Below are positions 44,161 through 53,312 of a stretch of DNA of 64,000 nucleotides, one piece after another. The notes below the pieces were generated by a model. It was not told the origin of the DNA and searched no databases. It saw only the letters and a list, made by a program, of their open reading frames with translations. The stretch is from contig URZW01000002.1 of assembly GCA_900552555.1 (NCBI GenBank), forward strand, positions 124,001-188,000, given 5' to 3'. Source of the DNA: an uncultured Clostridium sp. Its GTDB lineage: Bacteria > Bacillota > Clostridia > TANB77 > CAG-508. Position 1 is the first letter of the stretch, and each line of letters begins with the position of its first letter. Both the position numbers and the translations under genes were made by a program.

Positions 44161-44700
44161 ATGGAAAAATTAAGAGAACAATATGAAAAAGAAGTAGTTC
44201 CAGCATTAATGAAAAAATTTAATTACAAATCAATTATGCAAGTTCCAAAACTTGATAAAATAGTTATAAACATAGGTTTAGGAGATACAAAAGAAAATCC
44301 TAAATCATTAGAAAACGCAATGAACGATTTAAGCATTATTACAGGTCAAAAACCAGTAATAACAAAAGCTAGAAAATCAATTGCTGCATTCAAATTAAGA
44401 GAAGGTGCAAACATAGGATGTAAAGTAACATTAAGATCAGACAAAATGTATGATTTTGCTTACAAACTATTCAATGTAGCACTTCCTAGAGTTAGAGATT
44501 TTAGAGGAGTTTCAGGAAATTCATTTGATGGAAGAGGAAACTACTCAATGGGTATAAAAGAACAATTAATATTCCCAGAAATCGAATATGATAAAGTAGA
44601 CAAATTAAGAGGTATGGATATTATATTCGTAACAACAGCTAATTCAGACGAAGAAGCAAAAGAATTATTAAAATTAATGGGAATGCCTTTTAAAAACTAG
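44161..44700 (+). CDS. rplE: 50S ribosomal protein L5
   Basis: 179 residues. KIVINIGLGDTKENPKSLE, AAFKLREGANIGCKVTLR, and GVSGNSFDGRGNYSMGIKEQ. Binds 5S rRNA and contacts P-site tRNA. GAAAGGAGGACTAATACATA precedes the ATG. Confidence 0.98.
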   Translation: MEKLREQYEKEVVPALMKKFNYKSIMQVPKLDKIVINIGLGDTKENPKSLENAMNDLSIITGQKPVITKARKSIAAFKLREGANIGCKVTLRSDKMYDFAYKLFNVALPRVRDFRGVSGNSFDGRGNYSMGIKEQLIFPEIEYDKVDKLRGMDIIFVTTANSDEEAKELLKLMGMPFKN

Positions 44701-44723
44701 TCAAAAGGAGGAAATAAAAAACT

Positions 44724-44909
44724 ATGGCTAAAAAATCAATGAAAATAAAACAAGCAAGACCACAAAAATACAGCACAAGAGAATATAATAGATGTAAATT
44801 ATGTGGTAGACCACATGCATATATCAGAAAATATGGTATTTGCCGTGTTTGCTTTAGAGAATTAGCACATAAAGGTGAAATACCAGGAGTTAAGAAAGCT
44901 AGCTGGTAA
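44724..44909 (+). CDS. rpsZ: 30S ribosomal protein S14, zinc-binding type Z
   Basis: 61 residues with CKLCGRPHAYIRKYGICRVC, the four-Cys zinc site of short S14. It is the C+ form. A zinc-free replacement gene, common in bacteria under zinc limitation, is not in this window. Confidence 0.98.
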   Translation: MAKKSMKIKQARPQKYSTREYNRCKLCGRPHAYIRKYGICRVCFRELAHKGEIPGVKKASW

Positions 44910-45036
44910 AAATCGATTAAAAGCAGCAATCTGCACATTTTTAACATTTATTACAAACCTCGGCATACAAAAGTATAGCCTCGTCTTGTAATAAATATCA
45001 AAAATGCACATCTTACTACTTTAAATCAATTTTTTG
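44908..45036. repeat. ~125-bp imperfect palindrome, copy 1 (rpsZ-rpsH)
   Basis: Nested arms: ATCGATTAAAAG with TTTAAATCAATTTT, TGCACATTTTTAACATTTATTACAA with TTGTAATAAATATCAAAAATGCACA (in part), and CCTCGGCATAC with GTATAGCCTCG. Copy 2 is at 51979-52107 with most differences in the arms and loop. No ORF. Confidence 0.85.
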
Positions 45037-45129
45037 CAATAAATGCACAATATAATCAATTTCATCAAATTTAAAGAGCAAAAATAAAAAGCTATATAAA
45101 TACTTTATAAAGAAAAGGAGGAAAAAGAG

Positions 45130-45528
45130 TTGAATACTACAGATCCAATCGCAGATATGTTAACAAGAATCAGAAATGCAAATACATCAAAACATAAAAC
45201 AGTAGATATACCTGCATCAAAAATGAAAACAGGAATAGCTGAAATATTATTCAAAGAAGGATATATTAAAGCTTACGAAGAAATAAAAGATGAAAATCAA
45301 GGAATCATCAGAGTTACTCTTAAATATGACGAAAAAGGAAATAGAGTAATTGATGGATTAAAAAGAATCAGTAAACCAGGATTAAGAGTTTATGCTTCTA
45401 AAGAAGAATTACCTAAAGTATTAAACGGTTTAGGTATAGCAATAATCTCTACATCTCAAGGTTTAAAAACAGATAAAGAAGCAAGACAATTAGGAGTAGG
45501 TGGAGAAGTACTAGCATACGTTTGGTAA
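45130..45528 (+). CDS. rpsH: 30S ribosomal protein S8
   Basis: 132 residues with TTG start after AAAGGAGGAAAAAGAG. TDPIADMLTRIRNANTSKHK is the standard S8 start; GVGGEVLAYVW the standard end. S8 is a translational repressor of the spc operon in E. coli. Confidence 0.98.
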   Translation: MNTTDPIADMLTRIRNANTSKHKTVDIPASKMKTGIAEILFKEGYIKAYEEIKDENQGIIRVTLKYDEKGNRVIDGLKRISKPGLRVYASKEELPKVLNGLGIAIISTSQGLKTDKEARQLGVGGEVLAYVW

Positions 45529-45586
45529 TATCCACTAAGAAGGCGAAAGCTATGTGACATAATTCAAAAATAAGGAGGAAAAGAAA

Positions 45587-46123
45587 ATGTCAAGAATAGG
45601 AAATAAACCTATAACAGTACCTGATGGTGTAGAAGTAAAAATAGACGGACACAAAATTACTGTAAAAGGACCAAAAGGAACTTTAGAAAGAGAAATACAT
45701 AGAAATATTTCTTTAGAAATGAATGATAATGTTATTAAAGTAACAAGAAAAAATGATGAACCAGCTAACAGAAGTTTACATGGTTTAACAAGAACTTTAA
45801 TCAATAACATGATAATTGGTGTAACACATGAATACACTAAAGAATTACAAATCAATGGTGTTGGTTACAGAGTTGCAAAACAAGGAACAGGAATAAATAT
45901 GACTTTAGGATATTCTCATCCAGTAATTATGGAAGCTCCAGAAGGAATTACTTTTGATGTTCCTAATGCAAATACAATTATCGTTAGAGGTATTGATAAA
46001 GAATTAGTAGGTCAAACAGCAGCTGTTGTAAGATCTAAGAGACCACCAGAAGTATATAGAGGTAAAGGTATTAAATATGCTGATGAAGTTATTAGACGTA
46101 AAGAGGGTAAAACTGGTAAATAA
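45587..46123 (+). CDS. rplF: 50S ribosomal protein L6
   Basis: 178 residues: MSRIGNKPITVPDGVEVKID and the C-terminal PPEVYRGKGIKYADEVIRRKEGKTGK (in part). Near the factor-binding site. AAGGAGGAAAAGAAA precedes the ATG. Confidence 0.98.
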   Translation: MSRIGNKPITVPDGVEVKIDGHKITVKGPKGTLEREIHRNISLEMNDNVIKVTRKNDEPANRSLHGLTRTLINNMIIGVTHEYTKELQINGVGYRVAKQGTGINMTLGYSHPVIMEAPEGITFDVPNANTIIVRGIDKELVGQTAAVVRSKRPPEVYRGKGIKYADEVIRRKEGKTGK

Positions 46124-46144
46124 AAATTCGAGCTAAATAAGGGA

Positions 46145-46207
46145 TTTGGCAGATAAAATTTTGAAAAAATTTTAGATGACGATGAACGAGCGAAGCGAGT
46201 GAAAGGA
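46145..46207. repeat. Dispersed R element, copy 3
   Basis: TTTGGCAGATAAAATTTTG ... GATGACGATGAACGAGC, GAAGCGAGTGAAAGGAG. Ends in the Shine-Dalgarno of rplR. Confidence 0.85.
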
Positions 46208-46216
46208 GTTTGAAAA

Positions 46217-46576
46217 ATGGTTAAGAAAACAGATAGAAAAATGGAAAGAACAAGAAGACATTTAAGAGTTAGAACAAAAGTATCTGGAACAAGTGAAAGA
46301 CCAAGACTATGTGTATATAGAAGTAACGCAAACTTATATGTACAAATCATAGATGATGTTGCAGGAAATACATTAGTTAGTTGTTCAACATTAGACAAAG
46401 ATATAAAAACAAAACATGCTAATAAAGAAGCTGCTAAAGAAGTTGGAGCAATGATAGCTAAAAAAGCATTAGAAAAAAATATTGATACAGTAGTTTTTGA
46501 TCGTGGTGGATACATTTATCACGGTGTAGTAAAAGAATTAGCAGAAGCTGCTAGAGAAGGCGGATTAAAATTCTAG
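46217..46576 (+). CDS. rplR: 50S ribosomal protein L18
   Basis: 119 residues: RHLRVRTKVSGTSERPRLCVYRSN (in part), VVFDRGGYIYHGVVKELAEAAREGGLKF (in part). Binds 5S rRNA with L5. Confidence 0.98.
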   Translation: MVKKTDRKMERTRRHLRVRTKVSGTSERPRLCVYRSNANLYVQIIDDVAGNTLVSCSTLDKDIKTKHANKEAAKEVGAMIAKKALEKNIDTVVFDRGGYIYHGVVKELAEAAREGGLKF

Positions 46577-46602
46577 AATAAAAAGAGGAGGAATAAAAAC
46601 CA

Positions 46603-47088
46603 ATGGAAGAAAAAAGCGAATTAAAAGAAAAAGTTGTTGCCATAAACAGAGTTGCAAAAGTTGTTAAAGGTGGTAGAACTTTTAGATTTAGTGCTGTAGT
46701 TGTAGTTGGTGATGAAAACGGACATATTGGTGTTGGAAACGGTAAAGCAGCCGAAGTTCCAGACGCAATCAAAAAAGCTATGCAAGAAGCTAAGAAAAAC
46801 TTAGTTGAAGTACCAATCGTCGATACAACAGTTCCACATGAATTTGTAGGAAAATTCGGTAGTGCTAAAGTTTTATTAAAACCAGCTGCTGTTGGTACTG
46901 GATTAATAGCTGGAGGTAGCGTTAGACCAGTATTAGAGCTTGCAGGATATAAAAACATAAGAACAAAAGTTATTGGAACAAACAATCCAAGAAACGTTGT
47001 TTATGCTACAATTGAAGGATTAAAAGCTATGCAAACAGCTGAACAAGTAGCTAAAAAAAGAGGTAAAAAAGTAGAAGAAATATTATAA
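46603..47088 (+). CDS. rpsE: 30S ribosomal protein S5
   Basis: 161 residues: KVVAINRVAKVVKGGRTFRFSAVVVVGD (in part), GHIGVGNGKAAEVPDAIKKA, GSAKVLLKPAAVGTGLIAGG. Decoding fidelity protein. The next gene should be rpmD but is absent. Confidence 0.98.
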   Translation: MEEKSELKEKVVAINRVAKVVKGGRTFRFSAVVVVGDENGHIGVGNGKAAEVPDAIKKAMQEAKKNLVEVPIVDTTVPHEFVGKFGSAKVLLKPAAVGTGLIAGGSVRPVLELAGYKNIRTKVIGTNNPRNVVYATIEGLKAMQTAEQVAKKRGKKVEEIL

Positions 47089-47212
47089 TAAAATACGAAA
47101 TTTATAAAAGGAACATCACATATTCGCACAGGTAGTGGAATATTGTGTCTACAGAAAAATACCAGCGAAAATATGAATATCCTGTTAAAGAAAGAGGAGG
47201 TGCAAGCGCAAA

Positions 47213-47647
47213 ATGAAACTAGGAGAATTAAAACCAGCTGAAGAAAGAGTTGCAAGAAGAAGAGTAGGACGTGGAATCGGTTCTGGACTTGGAAAAACAT
47301 CAGGAAGAGGACATAAAGGACAAAAAGCAAGATCAGGCGGCGGAGTAAGAAGAGGATTCGAAGGTGGTCAAACACCATTATATAGAAGATTACCAAAAAG
47401 AGGATTCAACAATATTCACGCTAAAAATTACACAGAAGTAACATTAACAATGTTAAACAAATCAACAGTTACTGATGTAACAGCAGAAACATTATTAGCT
47501 GATGGAATAATCGGAAAAGTAAATGATGGAATCGTAGTATTAGCAACAGGAAAATTAGATAAAAAATTAAATGTTAAAGCTACAAGATTTACTGCAAAAG
47601 CAAAAGAAGAAATTGAAGCTTTAGGCGGAAAGGCTGAGGTGATTTAA
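47213..47647 (+). CDS. rplO: 50S ribosomal protein L15
   Basis: 144 residues: RVGRGIGSGLGKTSGRGHKGQ, YRRLPKRGFNN. GAGGAGGTGCAAGCGCAAA precedes the ATG. In the 124-bp gap from rpsE no L30 gene is present. Confidence 0.98.
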   Translation: MKLGELKPAEERVARRRVGRGIGSGLGKTSGRGHKGQKARSGGGVRRGFEGGQTPLYRRLPKRGFNNIHAKNYTEVTLTMLNKSTVTDVTAETLLADGIIGKVNDGIVVLATGKLDKKLNVKATRFTAKAKEEIEALGGKAEVI

Positions 47648-48967
47648 TTGTTTAAAACAATCAAAAATGCATTAAAGACACCTGATGTAAGAAAAAGAGT
47701 ATTATACACATTACTATTAATAGTAATATTTAGATTAGGATGTTATATTACAGTACCAGGAGTAAATAGTATAACATTAAACGAAGCAATGGCTTCAAAC
47801 AATGGAGTAGCAGGATTAATCGATATGATTTCCGGAGGAGCTTTCTCAAGATTCTCAGTATTTGCAATGTCAATTAGTCCATACATTACAGCTTCAATAG
47901 TAATACAATTACTAGGAATGATAATACCTTCTTTAGAAAAATTAACAAAAGAAGGTGGAGAAGAAGGAAGAAAGAAAATAAACAGATATACAAAAATATT
48001 AACATTAGTTTTAGCATTAGTTGAAGCTATTGGTGTATTTGTTTCTTACAAATCTTCTGGAATATTTGTTAACACAAACTTCTCAACAGCAGCTTTAGTA
48101 GTAATTTCATTAGTAGCAGGAACATCAATATTAATGTGGCTTGGAGACGAAATTACAAACAAAGGAATTGGAAATGGAATTTCAATAATCATATTTATTG
48201 GTATCATTTCAGGATTACCAAGTTTTGTAACAACATTGTGGAATCTAGTATTCACAAGTAACGGATTTAGCACAACAGGATTATTGATGGCAATTGGAAT
48301 GTTAATTGGAGCTATAATATTAGTAGCTGGAGTTGTATTTATACAACAAGCTGAAAGAAGAGTACCAGTACAATATTCTAAAAAAGTAGTTGGAAGAAAA
48401 ATGGTAGGAGCACAAAATACACATATACCATTGAAATTAGCAATGGCTGGCGTTATGCCAATAATCTTTGCTTCATCATTCTTAACATTTCCAGCAATGA
48501 TATTACAAATCTTTGTAAAAGATATAGCAACTCAAACTGGATTCTGGGCAGGAGTATATAAATTCTCAATAGCTACATCATCTTCAAGTGTAGGTATTGG
48601 ATATAGTATTGCAAATGCATTGGTATATTTAGTATTAATAATGGCATTTACATTTTTCTATACTTATGCAACATTCAATCCAGCAGAAGTTTCAAATAAT
48701 ATCAAACAAAATGGTGGATTTATACCAGGAATAAGAGCAGGTAAACCAACAACAGATTATCTATCATCAATAATTACAACATTAACATGGTTTGGTGGAT
48801 TCTTCTTAGCGGTAATAGCAATATTACCAATGCTTTTAAGATTTACAGGACTAAATGTTGCATTTGGTGGTACATCTATATTAATCGTTGTAGGGGTTGC
48901 ATTAGAAACTGTACAACAATTAGAATCATTATTAGTAATGAGACACTATAAAGGATTCTTAGAATAA
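47648..48967 (+). CDS. secY: Protein translocase subunit SecY
   Basis: A 439-residue channel subunit with ten helices. TTG start directly after the rplO stop, with GAGGTGATTTAA as site. Signatures: ISGGAFSRFSVFAMSISPYI, the second gate region, AERRVPVQYSKKVVGRK (SecA-binding loop), and FNPAEVSNNIKQNGGFIPGI. It forms the Sec channel with SecE and the SecG encoded at 18097. Confidence 0.98.
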   Translation: MFKTIKNALKTPDVRKRVLYTLLLIVIFRLGCYITVPGVNSITLNEAMASNNGVAGLIDMISGGAFSRFSVFAMSISPYITASIVIQLLGMIIPSLEKLTKEGGEEGRKKINRYTKILTLVLALVEAIGVFVSYKSSGIFVNTNFSTAALVVISLVAGTSILMWLGDEITNKGIGNGISIIIFIGIISGLPSFVTTLWNLVFTSNGFSTTGLLMAIGMLIGAIILVAGVVFIQQAERRVPVQYSKKVVGRKMVGAQNTHIPLKLAMAGVMPIIFASSFLTFPAMILQIFVKDIATQTGFWAGVYKFSIATSSSSVGIGYSIANALVYLVLIMAFTFFYTYATFNPAEVSNNIKQNGGFIPGIRAGKPTTDYLSSIITTLTWFGGFFLAVIAILPMLLRFTGLNVAFGGTSILIVVGVALETVQQLESLLVMRHYKGFLE

Positions 48968-49111
48968 AAATTACATTGTGGGGAGATATGCACTTTCGCA
49001 TATCACCCTATAATGGTTTTTATAATGTTTATTTTATTATACTTTTAAAATTTTTTGTATATACTAATAAAGTAGATATTATAAAGATTATTATAAAATA
49101 GTCTAAAAAGA

Positions 49112-49156
49112 GTTGTCAGATAAAATTTTGAAAAGATTTTGGATGACGATGAAGGA
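49112..49156. repeat. Dispersed R element, copy 4 (3' end diverged)
   Basis: TTGTCAGATAAAATTTTG ... GGATGACGATGAAGG, then GGGAGAG. The GAACGAGC..GCGAG end is replaced, but it still runs into the adk Shine-Dalgarno. Confidence 0.8.
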
Positions 49157-49171
49157 ATGGGAGAGATTTTA

Positions 49172-49834
49172 ATGATTATTATTATGTTAGGAGCTCCAGG
49201 AACAGGGAAAGGAACTGTTGCCGGAATATTACAAGAAAAACTTGGAATTAAACAAGTATCAACAGGAGACATATTTAGAAAAAATATGAAAGAACAAACA
49301 GAATTAGGAAAATTAGCAGAACAATATATATCAAAAGGCCAACTAGTACCAGATGATGTTACAATAAAAATAGTAGAAGACAGACTAAATGAACCAGATG
49401 TACAAAATGGAATAATATTAGACGGATTCCCTAGAACAGTAAAACAAGCAGAAGCATTAGACAAAATATTAGAAGAAAAAGGAAAAAAAGTTGATAAAGT
49501 AATCAATTTAACAACACCTGAAGAAGAAATAATAGAAAGAATTGTTAACAGAAGAGTATGCTCAAATCAAGAATGTAAAGCAGTTTACAATATAGTTTTA
49601 CATCCACCAAAAGTAGAAGGAATATGTGATAAATGTGGTTCAGAATTAGTAACAAGAAAAGATGATACAGAAGAAACTGTAAAAGCGAGATTAAAAAGTT
49701 ATTTTGAACAAACAAGTCCATTAATAGATTACTACGAAAAACAAGGAACTTTAGAAACAGAAGTTGTAAGTAAAACAGTTAATAAATTAGGAAAAGATGT
49801 AGCAGAAAAAGTTGCGGAAGAATTGAGACAATAG
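49172..49834 (+). CDS. adk: Adenylate kinase, zinc lid type
   Basis: A 220-residue kinase that interconverts AMP, ATP and ADP. MLGAPGTGKGT is the P loop; LVPDDVTIKIVEDRL and LDGFPRTVKQAE follow. The lid has CSNQEC...CDKCG, a four-Cys zinc site. GGGAGAGATTTTA precedes ATG 49172. An in-frame upstream extension would read through the R element (MDDDEGMGEIL) but lacks a ribosome binding site. Confidence 0.97.
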   Translation: MIIIMLGAPGTGKGTVAGILQEKLGIKQVSTGDIFRKNMKEQTELGKLAEQYISKGQLVPDDVTIKIVEDRLNEPDVQNGIILDGFPRTVKQAEALDKILEEKGKKVDKVINLTTPEEEIIERIVNRRVCSNQECKAVYNIVLHPPKVEGICDKCGSELVTRKDDTEETVKARLKSYFEQTSPLIDYYEKQGTLETEVVSKTVNKLGKDVAEKVAEELRQ

Positions 49835-49946
49835 TTACAGCCACAAAATGTCTCAAATAATTGTCGAAAAAAATTAAATTAAGTAAATAGCAATGAACAT
49901 TAATAGAGTGTATTTTCAAAAATAAATTTTTGCGCACAAACAAATT

Positions 49947-50016
49947 TACTGAAAATTTCAATTTTTTTGAGTGTAATAAAAAGTAGAGTTGAGACTGGAA
50001 ATTGAAAATTTTCGGA
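49947..50016. repeat. Inverted repeat in the adk-map spacer
   Basis: TACTGAAAATTTCAATTT (49947-49964) and AAATTGAAAATTTTCGGA (49999-50016) are near-complementary. Probably a folded RNA spacer; no gene is visible in 49835-50060. Confidence 0.5.
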
Positions 50017-50060
50017 TTTATTCTAAAATGTAAAAGATATAAAAAAGGAGACGACCTAAA

Positions 50061-50837
50061 TTGGTAACAATAAAATCAAAAAAAGAAATTGAATTAATGA
50101 GAGAAGCAGGAAAAGTTGTAGCAGAAGTATATGAAGAATTAGAAAAACATATGAAACCAGGAGTAACAACATTAGAACTTGATGAAATTGCAGAACATAC
50201 AATGAAAAAATTAGGAGCAGAACCTGCAGAAAAAGGATATGACCCAGGAATAAGAGGAGTTCCAAAATTTCCTGCATCAATATGTGTATCAATAAATGAT
50301 GAAGTTATACATGGAATTCCATCTAAATATAGAAAATTAAAAGAAGGAGATATTGTCAGCATAGATACAGTTGCTTTAAAAAATGGATATAATGGAGATG
50401 CAGCGAGAACATTTGTAGTTGGAAAAACAAGTAAAGAAAATCAAAGATTAATAGATGTAACAAAACAAGCATTTTTTGAAGGAATAAAATATGCAAAAAA
50501 AGGAAATAGATTAGGAGACATATGCCATGCAATAGGTGAATATGTTCATTCACAAGGATATTCAGTAGTTAGAGAATTCCAAGGACACGGAATTGGAAGA
50601 GAAATGCACGAGGACCCAGGAATTCCAAACTATGGAAAAGCAGGAAGAGGAATAAGGCTTGAACCAGGTATGACTCTTGCAATAGAACCTATGGTAATAC
50701 AAGGAAAACCAAACATTTTAGAACTAGATGATGGTTGGACAATTATAACAGAAGATGGAAGCATGGCAGCACATTATGAAAATACAATTTTAATTACAGA
50801 AAAAGAACCAGAAATATTGACAATACTAAAAAAATAA
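50061..50837 (+). CDS. map: Methionine aminopeptidase
   Basis: 258 residues, TTG start after AAAGGAGACGACCTAAA. The metal ligands are in VSIDTVALKNGYNGDAART (Asp-Asp), GHGIGREMHEDP (His), EPMVIQG (Glu) and TEDGSMAAHYENTILIT (Glu). Removes the initiator Met from nascent proteins. Standard place in the spc cluster. Confidence 0.97.
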   Translation: MVTIKSKKEIELMREAGKVVAEVYEELEKHMKPGVTTLELDEIAEHTMKKLGAEPAEKGYDPGIRGVPKFPASICVSINDEVIHGIPSKYRKLKEGDIVSIDTVALKNGYNGDAARTFVVGKTSKENQRLIDVTKQAFFEGIKYAKKGNRLGDICHAIGEYVHSQGYSVVREFQGHGIGREMHEDPGIPNYGKAGRGIRLEPGMTLAIEPMVIQGKPNILELDDGWTIITEDGSMAAHYENTILITEKEPEILTILKK

Positions 50838-50972
50838 TGTATAATATAGTAGTTATTATACCAAAATGGAAAAAATGTGGGAAAATTTATTAAGATTTGA
50901 AAAAAATTAAGTCAAAATAATTAAACACAAAACCATAAATAATAATAGATTGCTCTTATAGGAGGGGATATT

Positions 50973-51191
50973 TTGGCAAAGGAAGATGTTATAGAAGTAG
51001 AAGGAACAGTGGTTGAATCACTACCTAATACAAATTTTAAAGTAGAACTTGAAAATGGACATCAAATATTAGCTCATATTTCAGGAAAACTTAGAATGAA
51101 TTATATAAAAATTCTACCAGGTGACAAAGTTAAAGTAGAACTTTCACCATATGACCTAACTAAGGGTCGTATTACTTGGAGAGCAAAATAA
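50973..51191 (+). CDS. infA: Translation initiation factor IF-1
   Basis: 72 residues, OB fold: AKEDVIEVEGTVVESLPNTNF, GHQILAHISGKLRMNYIKIL, DLTKGRITWRAK. TTG start after TAGGAGGGGATATT. Confidence 0.98.
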   Translation: MAKEDVIEVEGTVVESLPNTNFKVELENGHQILAHISGKLRMNYIKILPGDKVKVELSPYDLTKGRITWRAK

Positions 51192-51284
51192 AATAAATAA
51201 AAATTTAATTTATTTATAATAAAAGTAAAAAATTAACCCAAATATATAAAACCAAAAAAGGTAAAAAATAGGAGGTGCAAAAAC

Positions 51285-51398
51285 ATGAAAGTAAGACCAT
51301 CAGTAAAGAAAATATGTGACAAATGCAAAGTAATAAAAAGAAAAGGTGTAATTAGAGTTATCTGTGAAAACCCTAAACACAAACAAAGACAAGGATAA
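51285..51398 (+). CDS. rpmJ: 50S ribosomal protein L36
   Basis: 37 residues, below common ORF cut-offs. MKVRPSVKKICDKCKVIKRK and VICENPKHKQRQG carry the CxxC...C...H zinc site (C+ form). TAGGAGGTGCAAAAAC precedes the ATG. Confidence 0.98.
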   Translation: MKVRPSVKKICDKCKVIKRKGVIRVICENPKHKQRQG

Positions 51399-51609
51399 AA
51401 CAGTTTATAACACAAATAGGTAGCGGCTGTAAATATATATTTATAAAATATGTATTAACATATCGATTTGTGTTTATATATATGTCTTGAAGATATCTAA
51501 AGACCCAAGAGCATGGGTGCATTTCACCTTTAGAAAAAATAAAGACGCCGCAACATAATGTTGCAAAACATATAATTTTATAGAAAAAAATTTGGAGGTG
51601 CAAAATAAT
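51399..51609 (+). other. Structured spacer before rpsM
   Basis: 211 nt. AACACAAAT and ATTTGTGTT bracket an AT-rich stretch; CCCAAGAGCATGGG and GGTGCATTTCACC are compact hairpins; TTGCAACATAATGTTGCAA-like pairing lies near 51551-51570. Could be a leader that separates alpha-operon control. No ORF. Confidence 0.45.
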
Positions 51610-51978
51610 ATGGCTCGTATAGCAGGAGTAGATCTACCTAAAGAAAAAAGAGTAGAAATAGGACTTACATATATTTATGGAATAGGATTAACAAGCTCTC
51701 AAAAAATTCTAGCAAAAGCTGGTATCAACCCAGACACTAGAGTAAAAGACTTAACTGATGACGAAGTTAATAGCATAAGAAAAGTTATTGACGAATCATA
51801 CACAGTTGAAGGTGATTTAAGAAGAGAAGTTGCTTTAAACATAAAAAGACTTACAGAAATTGGATGCTACAGAGGATTAAGACATAGAAAAGGTTTACCT
51901 GTAAGAGGACAAAGAACTAAAACTAATGCTAGAACAAGAAAAGGTCCTAGAAAGTTAGTTAGTAAAAGCAAAAAATAA
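51610..51978 (+). CDS. rpsM: 30S ribosomal protein S13
   Basis: 122 residues: MARIAGVDLPKEKRVEIGLT, YRGLRHRKGLPVRGQRTKTNARTRKGPRK (in part). ATG 51610 follows TTTGGAGGTGCAAAATAAT. Confidence 0.98.
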   Translation: MARIAGVDLPKEKRVEIGLTYIYGIGLTSSQKILAKAGINPDTRVKDLTDDEVNSIRKVIDESYTVEGDLRREVALNIKRLTEIGCYRGLRHRKGLPVRGQRTKTNARTRKGPRKLVSKSKK

Positions 51979-52107
51979 TTAAAATCGATTAAAATCATCA
52001 ATCTGCACATTTTCAACATTTATTACAAATCTCGGCATACAAACGTATAGCCTCGTATTGTAATAAATATCAAAAATGCACATATTAATAATTTTAATCA
52101 ATTTTTG
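51979..52107. repeat. ~125-bp imperfect palindrome, copy 2 (rpsM-rpsK)
   Basis: Same element as 44908-45036: TCGATTAAAA, CTGCACATTTTCAACATTTA, TCTCGGCATAC, GTATAGCCTCG, TGTAATAAATATCAAAAATG, TTAATCAATTTTT. Differences between copies are mostly single bases in loops or paired positions. Confidence 0.85.
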
Positions 52108-52156
52108 AGAATATTGAATAAAACCTTATTATCAATGAAGGAGGGAATTTTAGAAA

Positions 52157-52555
52157 ATGGCTAATAATAAAACAACAAGAAAACCAGTTGCTAGAAGAAA
52201 TAGAAAAAACATCGAAAAAGGTGCAGCACATATTCATTCTAGTTTTAATAATACAATAGTAACAATAACAGATACACAAGGAAACGCAATTTCTTGGGGA
52301 AGTGCTGGAGAATTAGGATTCAAAGGTTCAAGAAAAAGTACACCATTCGCTGCAGGACAAGTTGCAGAAACAGCAGCTAAAGCAGCTATGGAACATGGAT
52401 TAAAAACAGTAGAAGTATTTGTTAAAGGACCAGGAGCAGGAAGAGAAGCAGCTATAAGAGCACTTCAAACAGCAGGTCTAGAAATAAGTGCAATTAAAGA
52501 CGTAACACCAATACCACACAATGGATGTAGACCACCAAAAAGAAGAAGAGTATAA
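52157..52555 (+). CDS. rpsK: 30S ribosomal protein S11
   Basis: 132 residues: GAAHIHSSFNNTIVTITDTQG, GPGAGREAAIRALQTAGLEI, PIPHNGCRPPKRRRV. GAAGGAGGGAATTTTAGAAA precedes the ATG. Confidence 0.98.
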   Translation: MANNKTTRKPVARRNRKNIEKGAAHIHSSFNNTIVTITDTQGNAISWGSAGELGFKGSRKSTPFAAGQVAETAAKAAMEHGLKTVEVFVKGPGAGREAAIRALQTAGLEISAIKDVTPIPHNGCRPPKRRRV

Positions 52556-52575
52556 TAAGAAGGGAGTAAATAATA

Positions 52576-53202
52576 ATGGCAAGATATAAAGACGAACAAT
52601 GTCGTATATGCCGTAGAGAAGGACAAAAATTGTTCTTAAAAGGTGCAAGATGCTACTCAGATAAATGTAGTATATCAAGAAGAAACTATGCACCAGGTCA
52701 ACACGGACAAAAAAGAGCAAAACTTTCTGAATACGGTACTCAATTAAGAGAAAAACAAAAAACAAAAGCATATTATGGAGTTGGAGAAAAACAATTCAGA
52801 AAATATTTTGAAATGGCTTCAAATAAAAAAGGTGTAACAGGTGAAAACTTATTACAAATATTAGAAAGCAGATTAGATAATGTTGTATACAGATTAGGAT
52901 TTGGAACATCTAGAGCTCAAGCAAGACAATTTGTAAACCATGGACAATTTGAAGTAAATGGTAAAAGAGTTGATATTCCATCATACTTAGTAAAAGCAGG
53001 AGATATAATTTCTGTTAGAGAAAGCAAAAAAGACAATGGAACATTAAAAGTTAATATTGAAGAAAATTCAGCTAGACCAGTTCCAGCTTGGTTAGAAAGA
53101 GATAACGAAAAATTAAGTGGTAAAGTAGTTAGATTATCAGCTAGAGAAGACATCGATCTTCCAATAGAAGAACATTTAATAGTAGAGCTTTACTCAAAAT
53201 AA
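52576..53202 (+). CDS. rpsD: 30S ribosomal protein S4
   Basis: 208 residues: ARYKDEQCRICRREGQKLFLKG and CYSDKCSISRRNYAPGQHG give a four-Cys zinc site (C+ form), then the S4 domain RLGFGTSRAQARQFVNHGQF. 16S assembly initiator. Confidence 0.98.
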   Translation: MARYKDEQCRICRREGQKLFLKGARCYSDKCSISRRNYAPGQHGQKRAKLSEYGTQLREKQKTKAYYGVGEKQFRKYFEMASNKKGVTGENLLQILESRLDNVVYRLGFGTSRAQARQFVNHGQFEVNGKRVDIPSYLVKAGDIISVRESKKDNGTLKVNIEENSARPVPAWLERDNEKLSGKVVRLSAREDIDLPIEEHLIVELYSK

Positions 53203-53312
53203 TAGTTTTTGACAGTAAGTGTAAAGGTTTAGTCAAAACTTTAAAATTTTACTTAAAAAACTTGATAAAGTTTTTAAGGAGTTTGAGATTAATCTCAATT
53301 TAGGAGGTAAAA

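Noticed and set aside
47089..47212. A very short rpmD
   Set aside because: All three plus frames were read; none has L30 residues and the space is too small.
49139..49171. N-terminal extension of adenylate kinase (MDDDEGMGEIL)
   Set aside because: Again R-repeat sequence. GGGAGAG places the start at 49172, where the family begins.
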